Shown in pieces: positions 1 through 7,870 of a stretch of DNA of 64,000 nt. The DNA comes from Niastella sp. (lineage in GTDB: Bacteria; Bacteroidota; Bacteroidia; Chitinophagales; Chitinophagaceae). The notes under the pieces are model-generated. The model was not told the origin of the DNA and did not search any database. It saw only the letters and a list, made by a program, of their open reading frames with translations. Each line of letters begins with the position of its first letter. Position 1 is the stretch's first letter. Both the position numbers and the translations under genes were made by a program. The stretch spans positions 49,204 to 113,203 of the forward strand of contig JAGIBF010000008.1 of NCBI GenBank assembly GCA_017744515.1, given 5' to 3'.

Positions 1-2
1 TG

Positions 3-161
3 AGCGAGTATTTCCTGCCTTATCTGCGCGATCTGCGCGACAATGGCAAGCTGATCCTGCTGTTCTCTTTCCTGGTACTGCTGGGTATCAGTATTTCGCT
101 GTTCAGCACCTACCGTAGTGTGCTGAAGTACCTGAAAATGAAGCTGGACGACCTGTATTAA
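3..161 (+). CDS. ftsX: Cell division protein FtsX, C-terminal end (partial)
   Basis: The gene enters from the left edge; only the last 52 codons are present, ending in TAA at 159-161. The visible peptide has a hydrophobic helix (KLILLFSFLVLLGISISLF) followed by a short basic cytoplasmic tail, as expected for the last membrane segment of an FtsX-type permease. FtsX partners FtsE in the divisome and activates peptidoglycan hydrolases. The assignment rests mainly on context: in Bacteroidota ftsX is commonly followed by a DUF3098 gene and uppP, which is exactly what follows here. The peptide alone is too short to exclude another FtsX-like permease. Confidence 0.72.
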   Translation, partial: SEYFLPYLRDLRDNGKLILLFSFLVLLGISISLFSTYRSVLKYLKMKLDDLY

Positions 162-379
162 TTTCGGGTTTCGGGTTTAAAGTTTCGGGTTCTGAAGTGT
201 AACATATCTACAAACCATATAGAGGCCTGCAGATTAAATAACTGCGGGTCTCTGCTTTTCCGGGAATCTGTTGCTTATCAGGAAGTAATACCTTAGAAAA
301 CCCGACACACGAAACAACAAACACGAAACTTGTGGCTTGTAGCTAATTTCCTATATTGCAGCCCTAATTTTATTGGATA

Positions 380-634
380 ATGGCTGAAAAGACAACAACC
401 GAAAAGAAAACGTTCAATACGCTGTTTGGTAAGGAAAATTATATCTGGATCCTGGCCGGACTGGTAGTGATGTTGCTGGGCCTTCTGCTGATGGCAGGCG
501 GTAACAGCAAAGACCCGAATGTTTTCAGCGATAATGATGTGTACAGCACCCGCCGTATCACTGTGGCTCCTATCCTCATCCTCCTTGGATTGGGCATTGA
601 AGTTTTTGCCATTTTCCGCAAACCGAAAGCTTAG
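380..634 (+). CDS. DUF3098 family small membrane protein
   Basis: An 84-residue protein with a charged N-terminus (many Lys and Thr), then a hydrophobic segment at about residues 24-41, a polar loop with an N-S-K-D-P-N-V-F-S motif, and a second hydrophobic segment at about 59-76. This two-helix arrangement and the length fit the DUF3098 family, found almost only in Bacteroidota. Its function is unknown. It sits between ftsX and uppP, so a role in the cell envelope or division is a reasonable inference from position. The 218-nt gap before it carries degenerate TTTCGGGTT repeats but no clear terminator, so it may be cotranscribed with ftsX. Confidence 0.85.
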   Translation: MAEKTTTEKKTFNTLFGKENYIWILAGLVVMLLGLLLMAGGNSKDPNVFSDNDVYSTRRITVAPILILLGLGIEVFAIFRKPKA

Positions 635-729
635 TTGATAAGTTGAAAGGTTGATAGGTTGAAAGGGGCAATCCCATTGTATTTCCTTATCAACTTTTAA
701 ACTTTTGAACTTTTCAACTCTTACCCAAT

Positions 730-1563
730 ATGAATCTGATCCAGGCCATTATCATCGCAATTGTAGAGGGCATTACTGAATACTTACCTATTTCTTCCAC
801 CGGGCACATGATCATTGCCTCCAGCCTGATGGACATTCACAAGCAAGAGTTTACCAAGTTGTTTGAGGTGGCGGTTCAACTGGGCGCCATCCTGGCTGTA
901 GTGGTACTGTATTGGCGGAAATTCTTCGACTTCAAGCGCTGGCAGTTTTATGTGAAACTGATCATTGCTGTGATCCCTGCTATTGTGCTGGGCGCTTTGT
1001 TCTCCGATAAGATCGACGCTTTACTGGAAAGCCCCACTACGGTAGCTATTACTTTGCTGCTGGGTGGTATTGTGCTGTTGTTTATCGACAAGATCTTCAA
1101 CCAGCAGACTGGTAATAAGATAGAGGCTGAAGAAAATATCAGCAACACCAAGGCATTCTTTATTGGCATCTGGCAGTGCGTGGCCATGATCCCCGGTGTT
1201 AGCCGCAGCGCCGCCACCATTATTGGCGGAATGCAGCAAAAGCTGACAAGGAAACTGGCGGCTGAGTTCTCTTTTTTCCTGGCCGTGCCTACCATGTGTG
1301 CAGCTACCGGCTATTCGCTGTTTGTAAAGGACTGGGGTACTGTTGGTGCTGAACAAAAGGGTTATGAGCTGATCTTAAGTTCTTCCGACAACCTGTATGC
1401 TTTTATCGTAGGTAATATCGTAGCTTTTGTGGTAGCTCTGCTGGCTATCCGTTTTTTCATCGGCTTTTTACAGAAACGTGGTTTCCGTTTATTTGGCTGG
1501 TACCGCATTATTGCGGGTATCATCCTGCTGATCCTGATCTATACCCGCGTGATTACGGAGTAG
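730..1563 (+). CDS. uppP: Undecaprenyl-diphosphatase UppP (BacA family)
   Basis: This integral membrane phosphatase recycles the lipid carrier undecaprenyl diphosphate to the monophosphate for peptidoglycan and other wall polymers; the family also confers bacitracin resistance. The 277-residue length is typical. Both signature motifs are present: [14 protein letters not shown] at residues 13-26, with the conserved glutamates E13 and E17 and H26, and [10 protein letters not shown] from P155, with the catalytic-site R159. About eight hydrophobic segments follow the BacA pattern. It is the third gene of the ftsX–DUF3098–uppP run; the 95-nt gap before it contains TTGATAAGTTGAAAGG-type degenerate repeats. 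Confidence 0.95.
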   Translation: MNLIQAIIIAIVEGITEYLPISSTGHMIIASSLMDIHKQEFTKLFEVAVQLGAILAVVVLYWRKFFDFKRWQFYVKLIIAVIPAIVLGALFSDKIDALLESPTTVAITLLLGGIVLLFIDKIFNQQTGNKIEAEENISNTKAFFIGIWQCVAMIPGVSRSAATIIGGMQQKLTRKLAAEFSFFLAVPTMCAATGYSLFVKDWGTVGAEQKGYELILSSSDNLYAFIVGNIVAFVVALLAIRFFIGFLQKRGFRLFGWYRIIAGIILLILIYTRVITE

Positions 1564-1615
1564 GGTGCAAGCCCCTGTGGCGTAGTGACTGTTTACTTTT
1601 ATAAACCCTTCTGCC

Positions 1616-2920
1616 ATGCAAACAGCTTCCAAAAAAGTAATCAATGGTTGGGCCATGTACGACTGGGCCAACTCGGTGTATAACCTGGTTATTACTACTA
1701 CCTTTTTCCCGATCTATTTTACTGAGGCTACCAAGGATGCTTTCAAAAGTGATGATATCCCTTTTCTGGGTAGAACGATCAGTAATTCGGCGCTGTATAC
1801 TTATTCGGTAGCGGCGGCCTATTTTATTATTTCAATTCTGTATCCTTTCCTTACTTCTATTGCCGACAGCAGGGGCAATAAGAAGAAGTTCATGCAGTTC
1901 TTTTGTTATATAGGAGCATTGGGATGTAGTGCGCTTTATTTCTTTAAGGGTGAGAATGTGCTGTGGGGTGTTTCTTTCTTTATGCTCGCGGCGATTGGCT
2001 ACTGCGGCAGTCTTGTATTTTACAACTCTTATCTACCTGAAATAGCTGCTGAGGAAGACAGGGACCGCATCAGCGCCAGGGGTTATTCTTATGGCTATAT
2101 CGGTAGTGTGTTGCTTCAGCTTATTGGTTTTGCGCTGGTACTCATCCTGCCCAGCGCCGGGGAGGCCACCAGGATCACTTTTCTGCTCACCGGTTTATGG
2201 TGGTTTGGATTTGCTCAGCTCACCTTCCGGGTATTGCCTGTCTCTACGCCCGCTGCACAGAAGAATAACGCCAGCTTATTCAAAGAGAGCATTGGCGAGA
2301 TCAAAAAGGTATATCAACAGGTGAAGCAGATGCCGGTATTGAAGCGCTTCCTCCGTGGATTCTTTTTTTATAGTATGGGGGTACAAACCGTGATGCTGGC
2401 TGCCACTTTGTTTGGCAGCAAAGTACTGGGTTTGACGACTACTAAACTGATCGTAACAGTCGTAATCATTCAGCTGGTGGCCATCATCGGGGCCTGGGTG
2501 ATGTCGAGACTGTCCTCCGTTTATGGCAACTTAAAAGTATTGATAGGCGTGGTGGTACTTTGGATCGTTATTTGTGTGGCTGCTTACTATACGGCTGTAT
2601 TAAAGGAACAGGGTACCGATCCTGAGTTTCATTTCTATGGCCTGGCTGTAGCTGTGGGGCTGGTGATGGGTGGTATTCAGTCGCTGAGCCGGTCCACTTA
2701 TTCCAAGCTGATGCCTGAAACAAAGGATACTGCTTCTTTCTTCAGCTATTATGACCTTACGGAGAAGATCGCTATCGTGATTGGTATGTTCAGCTTTGCC
2801 TATATCGATGAATTGACCGGTAATATGAAACAATCGGTACTGTCTTTGATTGTATTCTTTGTGATCGGGCTGATCTGGTTGTATTCGGCTCTGTATAAGC
2901 AACGACAAAAAGCTTCCTAA
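1616..2920 (+). CDS. MFS transporter, UMF1/Atg22-like family
   Basis: A 434-residue polytopic membrane protein with about twelve hydrophobic segments. The N-terminus contains WAMYDWANSVYNLVITTTF, the hallmark of the Atg22/UMF1 branch of the major facilitator superfamily, and a loop DSRGNKKKF between helices 2 and 3 matches the MFS motif-A position. A second conserved block near residue 360 (GGIQSLSRSTYSKLMPE) is also typical. Related proteins are proposed to export small metabolites such as amino acids, but the substrate cannot be read from sequence. Its TAA stop overlaps the ATG of the next gene by one base, so the two are probably translationally coupled. Confidence 0.88.
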   Translation: MQTASKKVINGWAMYDWANSVYNLVITTTFFPIYFTEATKDAFKSDDIPFLGRTISNSALYTYSVAAAYFIISILYPFLTSIADSRGNKKKFMQFFCYIGALGCSALYFFKGENVLWGVSFFMLAAIGYCGSLVFYNSYLPEIAAEEDRDRISARGYSYGYIGSVLLQLIGFALVLILPSAGEATRITFLLTGLWWFGFAQLTFRVLPVSTPAAQKNNASLFKESIGEIKKVYQQVKQMPVLKRFLRGFFFYSMGVQTVMLAATLFGSKVLGLTTTKLIVTVVIIQLVAIIGAWVMSRLSSVYGNLKVLIGVVVLWIVICVAAYYTAVLKEQGTDPEFHFYGLAVAVGLVMGGIQSLSRSTYSKLMPETKDTASFFSYYDLTEKIAIVIGMFSFAYIDELTGNMKQSVLSLIVFFVIGLIWLYSALYKQRQKAS

Positions 2921-3759
2921 TGAAACTACATTCTGTTCATACCGGCAATTTCAAGCTGGATGGTGGCGCCATGTTTGGCGTAGTTCCCAAATCTATCTGG
3001 AATAAACTGAACCCTGCAGATGATAACAATCTTTGCAGCTGGGCTATGCGTTGCCTGTTGATCGAAGAGGGCAACCGACTTATCCTGGTGGATAACGGCA
3101 TCGGCAATAAGCAGGATGCCAAGTTTATGGGGCACTACTACCTGCATGGTGATGATTCACTGGATGGCTCGCTGCATAAGCTGGGTGTTAGCCGGGATGA
3201 TATCACGGATGTATTTCTTACGCACCTGCATTTTGATCATTGTGGTGGCAGTATTGTGCGGGAGGGCGACAAGCTGGTGCCTGCTTTTAAAAAGGCTACT
3301 TACTGGAGCAACCTGCGTCATTGGGAATGGGCCACGCAGCCTAATGAGCGGGAAAAGGCTTCTTTCCTGAAGGATAATATTTTACCTATCGAGCAGAGTG
3401 GCCAGCTGAAGTTCGTTGAACCTACTGACGGCATTATTTTCTCTACGCATATTTCTATCCGCTTCGTCAATGGTCATACCGACGCCATGATGTTGCCTCA
3501 GATCAGGTATAAGGACCGTACGATCGTTTTTATGGCTGATCTGCTGCCTTCTGCCGGGCATATTCCATTGCCGTACGTTATGGCTTATGATATGTTTCCG
3601 CTGACTACTTTACAGGAGAAGAAATCTTTCCTGACGGAAGCGGTGGAGAATGATTATATCCTCTTCTTTGAGCACGATCCTGTGCATGAATGTTGCACGC
3701 TGCAGATGACTGAAAAGGGCATCCGGCATAAGGATACGTTCAGGCTTGCTGATGTATAA
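2920..3759 (+). CDS. MBL-fold metallohydrolase
   Basis: A cytosolic protein of 279 residues with the metallo-beta-lactamase fold. The zinc ligands are visible: H102-x-H104-x-D106-H107 (THLHFDHCGG), a histidine in VNGHTDAMM, an aspartate in MADLLPSAGH and a late histidine in FEHDP. The sequence resembles the broad group containing quorum-quenching lactonases, but family members hydrolyse many substrates and none is indicated here. The ATG overlaps the stop of the preceding transporter gene by one base, so a common operon is very likely; the hydrolase could act on whatever that transporter moves, which is inference only. Confidence 0.88.
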   Translation: MKLHSVHTGNFKLDGGAMFGVVPKSIWNKLNPADDNNLCSWAMRCLLIEEGNRLILVDNGIGNKQDAKFMGHYYLHGDDSLDGSLHKLGVSRDDITDVFLTHLHFDHCGGSIVREGDKLVPAFKKATYWSNLRHWEWATQPNEREKASFLKDNILPIEQSGQLKFVEPTDGIIFSTHISIRFVNGHTDAMMLPQIRYKDRTIVFMADLLPSAGHIPLPYVMAYDMFPLTTLQEKKSFLTEAVENDYILFFEHDPVHECCTLQMTEKGIRHKDTFRLADV

Positions 3760-3806
3760 CACGAATTTAGATAACACGAATTTTAGGCGAATTACACGAA
3801 TTAGCC
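3760..3806. repeat. Degenerate ACACGAATT direct repeats
   Basis: Just after the hydrolase stop the unit (A)ACACGAATT occurs four times in about 45 bases with short spacers. Similar low-complexity repeats occupy several other gaps in this window. No function can be assigned; it lies between two convergent genes. Confidence 0.6.
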
Positions 3807-3833
3807 ACGCACCATCCTGGCCGGAGAACTATA

Positions 3834-4700
3834 TTAACGCAAGTCGATGAGCGAGGTAAGTTGGTGGCGGAGGTTACGGTAACTGATCATGTCTACTTTT
3901 ACGCTGCCTACGGAAATGGGGCTTTCCACGCGCAGGGGCACGTGGTTCTTGTCATCGCTCACCCATACTGTCATTTTCTCACCGCCTTCGAAGATCGTCC
4001 CTTTAATGAGCAGGGGCTTGAACTTGATGGCTTTGAACTTTCCGTATTTGGTCTTCACGGTTTCTTTGCCAAGGTAACGGATGTACATTTCAAATACTTC
4101 TTTGTCGAGGAATAAGGAGAAGTTGATCTTGTCGTTGGGTTTGTATTTATCGAAGTCGATATTGCGTGCATAGTAAATGGCGCTTAACACATCCTGTATG
4201 CAGGTTGGCACTTTGAACACGCCATCATTGGTAACGGCCGCATTGGTTGTTTTGTTGAAGGTCACATTCTCGAACTTCTTATAGCTGCCTTCGTTTACGC
4301 TGCGTACAAAACGGTATGGCTGGAAGGTGGCGGTATCGAGGTAGGTTTCATACTTATCACGCACTTTGAAAATACCATCGTAAAAGGGATAGGTTTTGCC
4401 CTCTCCTATGATGTGGTATACCGGCCTGTTGTTGAATTGTTCAATGTTGGCCCTGAATGTTGCTTCTCCTGCACCAAAATAGGCTCCCACGACTGTATAG
4501 AATACTTTGTAGGTCAATAGCTCGCTGGCCTGAAAAGCGGTATTGCGGATATCGCAAAAGCCGTCGACTTTATCATTCTTCTCTGCCTGCGGATATTTAC
4601 CTTCCTGAGGAACATTCCCTGCCTGTGAACCAATACCTGCCTGTATGGGGAAGGTGCTGATGGTGAGCAGGATGAAAGCCAAAATTCGATAGATTTTCAT
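3834..4700 (-). CDS. DUF3108 domain-containing exported protein
   Basis: A 288-residue protein beginning with a clear signal peptide (MKIYRILAFILLTISTFPIQA) and continuing with the beta-rich pattern of DUF3108: LLTYKVFYTVVGAYFGAGEA near residue 60, a KYETYLD stretch, and a C-terminal block with TKYGKFKAIKFKPL and VWVSDDKNHVPLRVESP. These features are shared by periplasmic DUF3108 proteins, for which no biochemical role is established. It is probably periplasmic or attached to the outer membrane. It lies immediately downstream of the flippase-like gene on the same strand (55-nt gap), so cotranscription is possible. Confidence 0.8.
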   Translation of the reverse strand: MKIYRILAFILLTISTFPIQAGIGSQAGNVPQEGKYPQAEKNDKVDGFCDIRNTAFQASELLTYKVFYTVVGAYFGAGEATFRANIEQFNNRPVYHIIGEGKTYPFYDGIFKVRDKYETYLDTATFQPYRFVRSVNEGSYKKFENVTFNKTTNAAVTNDGVFKVPTCIQDVLSAIYYARNIDFDKYKPNDKINFSLFLDKEVFEMYIRYLGKETVKTKYGKFKAIKFKPLLIKGTIFEGGEKMTVWVSDDKNHVPLRVESPISVGSVKVDMISYRNLRHQLTSLIDLR

Positions 4701-4755
4701 GCAACAATCTTATTCTTATAATAATATCTAACCAATACTGCCTGGAGAGCATGCC

Positions 4756-5712
4756 TTATTTGTTTTTGAAGATACGGATTCCTAAAATTAGCAAACTACC
4801 TATCAAGGCAGGTATTACCAAATTGATAATCCATACAGACAACGAAGTAGCCAGTACCCCCCATGTGTTAATACTAAAAAACTGTACCAACTCGATGCTG
4901 GCTTTCCAGCGCACACCCAACTCTGTGATAACTGCAATGGTAGGGACAACTGCCAATACCAGGAAAACCACCCCAATGGAGGCAAATACCTGTATGGGGG
5001 TCAAAGTGACATCAAAAACAGCAAAGAGCAAATAATATTGCCCGATAAAGACCAGATAACGGGCTACTGATAAAGACAAAATGCGCAGCAGGATAGTTGC
5101 GTTAAAGGAATCTAAAACACGGATATAGCGTACAAATCGCTCTATGCGTGGTATTTTTTCGACCCACTTTACCAGCCATGTTAACCGGAAATAAAATAAT
5201 GTTAAAAAAATTGTTCCCACTATGGTTATGGTGAGGAGGGTATTGATCCAAAACAGGAGTGAAGTGTCGACCGTCCACCTCGTTGCAATGATGTTTTTCA
5301 TGTAGAGGAGCCCGCCGAGGCCTGCGATAAGTGTAACGAGCAACTGGGCTATACTGCACACGATGGTGAGGGAGATGGCCTGGATGCGATTATTTTCGTT
5401 TATATAGAGTATGCGCCCTACGTATTCGCCAATGCGATTGGGGGTAAAAAAGGCCATCGTAGTGCCTGTAAAGATGGCTTTCAATGACTGGAAGAAGGAA
5501 ATGGGCTGCACCCGCAGGATGACCACCTGCCACTTACGGGCCTCGATTCCCCAGTTGACCAGCATGAGCAGGATGGTGAGCCACAATTTCCATATGCCTT
5601 CTCCGGCTAATGCATGCCGGATATGCTGAAATGACTCTTTCCAATTGGGCTGTCGCTGTAACTGAAGGTAAATGGACCATGCCAGCAGGCAGAACACCAA
5701 CGGGCCGATCAC
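4756..5712 (-). CDS. Flippase-like integral membrane protein (LPG synthase TM region family)
   Basis: A 318-residue protein with about eight to nine hydrophobic segments and the conserved pieces of the COG0392/lysylphosphatidylglycerol-synthase transmembrane family, including LKAIFTGTTMAFFTPNRIGEYVGR near residue 90 and the late TIAVITELGVRWKAS. These proteins are lipid flippases or related transporters; the aminoacyl-transfer domain of MprF is absent. The start used here is GTG at 5710-5712. The same frame stays open upstream to a CTG at 5743-5745, giving an N-terminus LNKNIKIILNYVIGP that resembles relatives better, so the true start may be further upstream and non-standard. Confidence 0.8.
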   Translation of the reverse strand: MIGPLVFCLLAWSIYLQLQRQPNWKESFQHIRHALAGEGIWKLWLTILLMLVNWGIEARKWQVVILRVQPISFFQSLKAIFTGTTMAFFTPNRIGEYVGRILYINENNRIQAISLTIVCSIAQLLVTLIAGLGGLLYMKNIIATRWTVDTSLLFWINTLLTITIVGTIFLTLFYFRLTWLVKWVEKIPRIERFVRYIRVLDSFNATILLRILSLSVARYLVFIGQYYLLFAVFDVTLTPIQVFASIGVVFLVLAVVPTIAVITELGVRWKASIELVQFFSINTWGVLATSLSVWIINLVIPALIGSLLILGIRIFKNK

Positions 5713-5761
5713 ATAGTTGAGGATTATTTTGATATTTTTGTTCAGTGGCTATTAATTAAAC

Positions 5762-5807
5762 TGTCACCCTGAGCTTGTCGAAGGGCTTCGACAGGCTCAG
5801 CCTGACA
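5762..5807. repeat. Family A repeat, inverted pair (hairpin)
   Basis: Two copies of repeat A face each other: TGTCACCCTGAGCTTGTCG reading left to right and CTTCGACAGGCTCAGCCTG on the other side. The 22-base arms pair with three mismatches around a two-base centre. It lies between the divergent flippase-like and ruvC genes, so it cannot be a simple shared terminator. Confidence 0.85.
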
Positions 5808-5833
5808 AACAATGAGGTACAAAATAAACTGAA

Positions 5834-6421
5834 TTGACTCACTCCTTGCAAAACTCAACCAAAATAATTCTTGGTATCGACCCTGGTACGCTCATGATGG
5901 GGTATAGTATCATTGCTGCATCGGCCCGCCAGATCACCGTACTGGAGATGAATGTATTGCGGTTGAGCGGCAAGAAGGATCACTATGAGCGGCTGCAGCT
6001 TATTCACCAGAAGATCACCGATCTTATCGTTTCTTTCAAACCTCAATATTTTGCCATCGAGGCTCCTTTCTTTGGCAAGAACGTTCAGAGTATGCTCAAG
6101 CTGGGAAGAGCGCAGGGTGTAGCTATTGCCGCGGCTATGGGCGCCGGCCTGACCGTTCACGAGTATTCTCCTAAAAAGGTAAAGCAATCCATCACCGGCA
6201 ATGGTAATGCCGATAAGGAGCAGGTATGGAAAATGCTGCAAACGATCCTGACCTTACAGGATACCGCTATTTCGCACCATGATATTTCCGATTCACTGGC
6301 GGTAGCTGTTTGTCATCACTACCAGGAGCGCATTGTAAAACCTGCTGCCGGCAAAGCCAAGGGCTGGGAGGATTTTATCAAGGCGAATCCGGGGAGAGTC
6401 CGGAAGTCGGAAAGTCGGTAA
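5834..6421 (+). CDS. ruvC: Crossover junction endodeoxyribonuclease RuvC
   Basis: RuvC resolves Holliday junctions during recombinational repair together with RuvAB. The acidic active-site residues fit the family: D16 in ILGIDPGT, E76 in FAIEAPFFGKN, and D150 and D153 in HHDISDSLAVA, with the same three-residue spacing as the D138/D141 pair of the E. coli enzyme. The region KKVKQSITGNGNADKEQV is also characteristic. The start is a TTG (5834); another TTG at 5846 is possible. The 195-residue product ends in GRVRKSESR, and these last codons run into a family D repeat, so the C-terminal tail appears to be supplied by the repeat. Confidence 0.94.
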   Translation: MTHSLQNSTKIILGIDPGTLMMGYSIIAASARQITVLEMNVLRLSGKKDHYERLQLIHQKITDLIVSFKPQYFAIEAPFFGKNVQSMLKLGRAQGVAIAAAMGAGLTVHEYSPKKVKQSITGNGNADKEQVWKMLQTILTLQDTAISHHDISDSLAVAVCHHYQERIVKPAAGKAKGWEDFIKANPGRVRKSESR

Positions 6422-6492
6422 AGCCCGAAAGAATTGCATTTACTCTAAATCCTGGTTTTAGCTTGCTGTCTTTCGGACATTCGGACTTGCGA
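6399..6492. repeat. Family D repeat (GTCCGGAAGTCGGAAAG type)
   Basis: A degenerate run of AGTCCGGAAGTCGGAAAGTC at the 3' end of ruvC is followed about 50 bases later by the complementary-like TCTTTCGGACATTCGGACTT, so the two halves could fold together. Similar runs recur at 16240-16275 and 18726-18760. It includes the ruvC stop codon. Confidence 0.6.
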
Positions 6493-6502
6493 TCTTCGCG
6501 AC

Positions 6503-6892
6503 TTATAACTTCGATACGATCTTCTCCTGAATTGCCTTCAATTCTTCCGGGGAGAGTTTCAGTTTACCGCGGGTAAAGTTGAGGTCGTCGGCACTATTGA
6601 TGGGCATCAGGTGCAGGTGGGCATGGGGCACCTCCAATCCTACTACGGACATGCCGCAACGGTTGCAGGGGAACGACTGTTCTATGGCGCGGGCAATAGG
6701 CTTTGAAAATGTCAGTATCGCTGCCAGGTAGTCTTCGGGCATATCGAAGAACTTATCTACTTCTATTTTGGGCACTACCAATACATGGCCTTCTACCAAC
6801 GGAAAGATATCGAGGAAGGCAAAGAATTTATCGTTCTCTGTTATTTTATAAGAGGGTATCTCCCCCGCTATGATCCTGGAAAAAATAGTCAT
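6503..6892 (-). CDS. HIT family protein (Hint-like nucleotide hydrolase)
   Basis: A 129-residue histidine-triad protein. It begins with the usual MTIFSRIIAGEIPSYK and carries the diagnostic VPHAHLHLMPI block near the C-terminus, whose central histidine is the catalytic nucleophile in Hint enzymes; these hydrolyse purine nucleoside phosphoramidates and related mononucleotides. The frame is open to an ATG at 6961, but a promoter at 6967-6997 would start transcription near 6960, so the internal ATG at 6892 is preferred. The neighbour upstream is greA, a pairing common in Bacteroidota, but a terminator separates them here. Confidence 0.92.
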   Translation of the reverse strand: MTIFSRIIAGEIPSYKITENDKFFAFLDIFPLVEGHVLVVPKIEVDKFFDMPEDYLAAILTFSKPIARAIEQSFPCNRCGMSVVGLEVPHAHLHLMPINSADDLNFTRGKLKLSPEELKAIQEKIVSKL

Positions 6893-6966
6893 ACCACCAG
6901 TCTTTTTAGCTATCAGGTTAATCAATGCAGATTTGAGTCGTATGAAAGAGAAGTCTTTCATAGTAA

Positions 6967-6997
6967 CAAAGCTAATGATTCCGACTGTAGAACCAAT
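6967..6997 (-). promoter_or_regulatory. Bacteroidota-type promoter for the HIT gene
   Basis: On the minus strand the -7 element TAGCTTTG (6967-6974) matches TAnnTTTG exactly, and ATTG (6994-6997) lies 19 nt upstream at the -33 position. Transcription would begin near 6960 and give a leader of about 65 nt before the ATG at 6892. The match is by eye only. Confidence 0.55.
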
Positions 6998-7002
6998 GTC
7001 AC

Positions 7003-7041
7003 CAAAGGGTGAGCCGCCCCTGGAGGGCGACCCACCCTTTG
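7003..7041. repeat. Family B palindromic repeat
   Basis: Core GGTGAGCCGCCC and GGCGACCCACC form an imperfect stem closed by an outer arm CAAAGG/CCTTTG. It lies directly upstream of the HIT promoter and next to a family A copy. Confidence 0.8.
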
Positions 7042-7056
7042 ACAGGGCTTCGACAT

Positions 7057-7079
7057 CCTTCGACAGGCTCAGGATGACA
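7057..7079. repeat. Family A repeat
   Basis: One unit beginning CCTTCGACAGGCTCAGGATG, preceded by a truncated copy (GGCTTCGACAT, 7047-7056). It sits between the greA terminator and the family B copy. Confidence 0.8.
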
Positions 7080-7086
7080 TTGTAAA

Positions 7087-7120
7087 ATAAATGACCCCGC
7101 CGGTGGGCGGGGTCATTTAT
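7087..7120 (-). terminator. Rho-independent terminator downstream of greA
   Basis: A perfect 15-bp stem, ATAAATGACCCCGCC against its complement, closes a four-base loop. The outer part of the stem is A/T rich and supplies the U tract for either direction; it lies 18 nt past the greA stop. Confidence 0.88.
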
Positions 7121-7138
7121 ATGATCGTATCAATCTTA

Positions 7139-7612
7139 TTATACGGTGATATTTTCAATCTTGAACTTGATCACTCCCGCAGGTACCGTCACCTCAGCTA
7201 CTTCTCCTATTGTTTTTCCCAACAATCCTTTTCCGATGGGAGAAGTGATAGAGATCTTACCTAATTTAAGATCGGCTTCTTTTTCTGAAACGATCTGATA
7301 AGTAAGTTCTTTTTTAGTTGTCAGGTTCTTCAGGGTTACTTTGGTAAGTATCGATACTTTGCTGGTATCAACATTATCGGCTTCCAGTATACGAGCGCTG
7401 GCCAGATCTCCTTCCAGCTTTTTAATTTTTGCTTCGAGAATGCCCTGGGCTTCTTTGGCAGCATCATATTCTGCATTCTCTTTCAGGTCTCCTTTTTCAC
7501 GTGCTTCAGCAATTGCACGGGCAGCACCGGGTCTGTCTACCGTACGCATACGCAGCAGTTCTTCTTTCATTTGCTCAAGTGTTTCTTTACTTACATATAA
7601 AACACTGCTCAT
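7139..7612 (-). CDS. greA: Transcription elongation factor GreA
   Basis: GreA rescues backtracked RNA polymerase by stimulating cleavage of the nascent RNA 3' end. The 157-residue product has the N-terminal antiparallel coiled coil, with the acidic tip region (REKGDLKENAEYDAAKEAQ, about residues 40-58) that reaches the polymerase active site, and the C-terminal FKBP-like domain with ITSPIGKGLLGKTIGE. The start at 7612 (MSSVLYVSKETLEQ) is chosen because a strong AGGAGG ribosome-binding site lies just before it; the longer frame to 7705 is instead leader RNA containing an attenuator-like hairpin. It is followed by a strong terminator. Confidence 0.96.
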   Translation of the reverse strand: MSSVLYVSKETLEQMKEELLRMRTVDRPGAARAIAEAREKGDLKENAEYDAAKEAQGILEAKIKKLEGDLASARILEADNVDTSKVSILTKVTLKNLTTKKELTYQIVSEKEADLKLGKISITSPIGKGLLGKTIGEVAEVTVPAGVIKFKIENITV

Positions 7613-7632
7613 ATAAACCTCCTTATTTTTAG

Positions 7633-7650
7633 GCCGGACGCCTATCCGGC
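7633..7650 (-). promoter_or_regulatory. Second hairpin in the greA leader
   Basis: GCCGGA and TCCGGC pair perfectly around a six-base loop between the attenuator-like hairpin and the greA ribosome-binding site. It may hold the leader open or position the ribosome-binding site; this is inference. Confidence 0.5.
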
Positions 7651-7660
7651 TTCCGGTAAC

Positions 7661-7702
7661 AGAAAAAAAGAACAACGCCTCAGGTATCCCGCTGAAGCGT
7701 TG
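7661..7702 (-). terminator. Attenuator-like terminator in the greA 5' leader
   Basis: In the minus-strand transcript CAACGCTTCAG pairs with CTGAGGCGTTG (11 bp, one G-U pair) and is followed at once by TTCTTTTTTTCT. This is the form of an intrinsic terminator, yet it lies about 50 nt before the greA start and after a plausible promoter. Confidence 0.7.
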
Positions 7703-7719
7703 CATGATTTGTAACTAAA

Positions 7720-7727
7720 CAAAAATA
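7720..7727 (-). promoter_or_regulatory. Possible -7 element of the greA promoter
   Basis: TATTTTTG on the minus strand matches TAnnTTTG. No good -33 TTTG is visible at the usual distance, so this is tentative. It would produce a leader of about 100 nt that includes both hairpins. Confidence 0.35.
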
Positions 7728-7870
7728 GAACTTAATTTCGACATAATAGTCCGGTAACATGGAATATTGTTCCAGCCGGGGCCTGTTTTTTTGTACCTGC
7801 CCCACCACCCCCTACCGTTATAAAGCATTATGATCCAATCTCATTTTGCGTAGGGCATACACAATACTCA

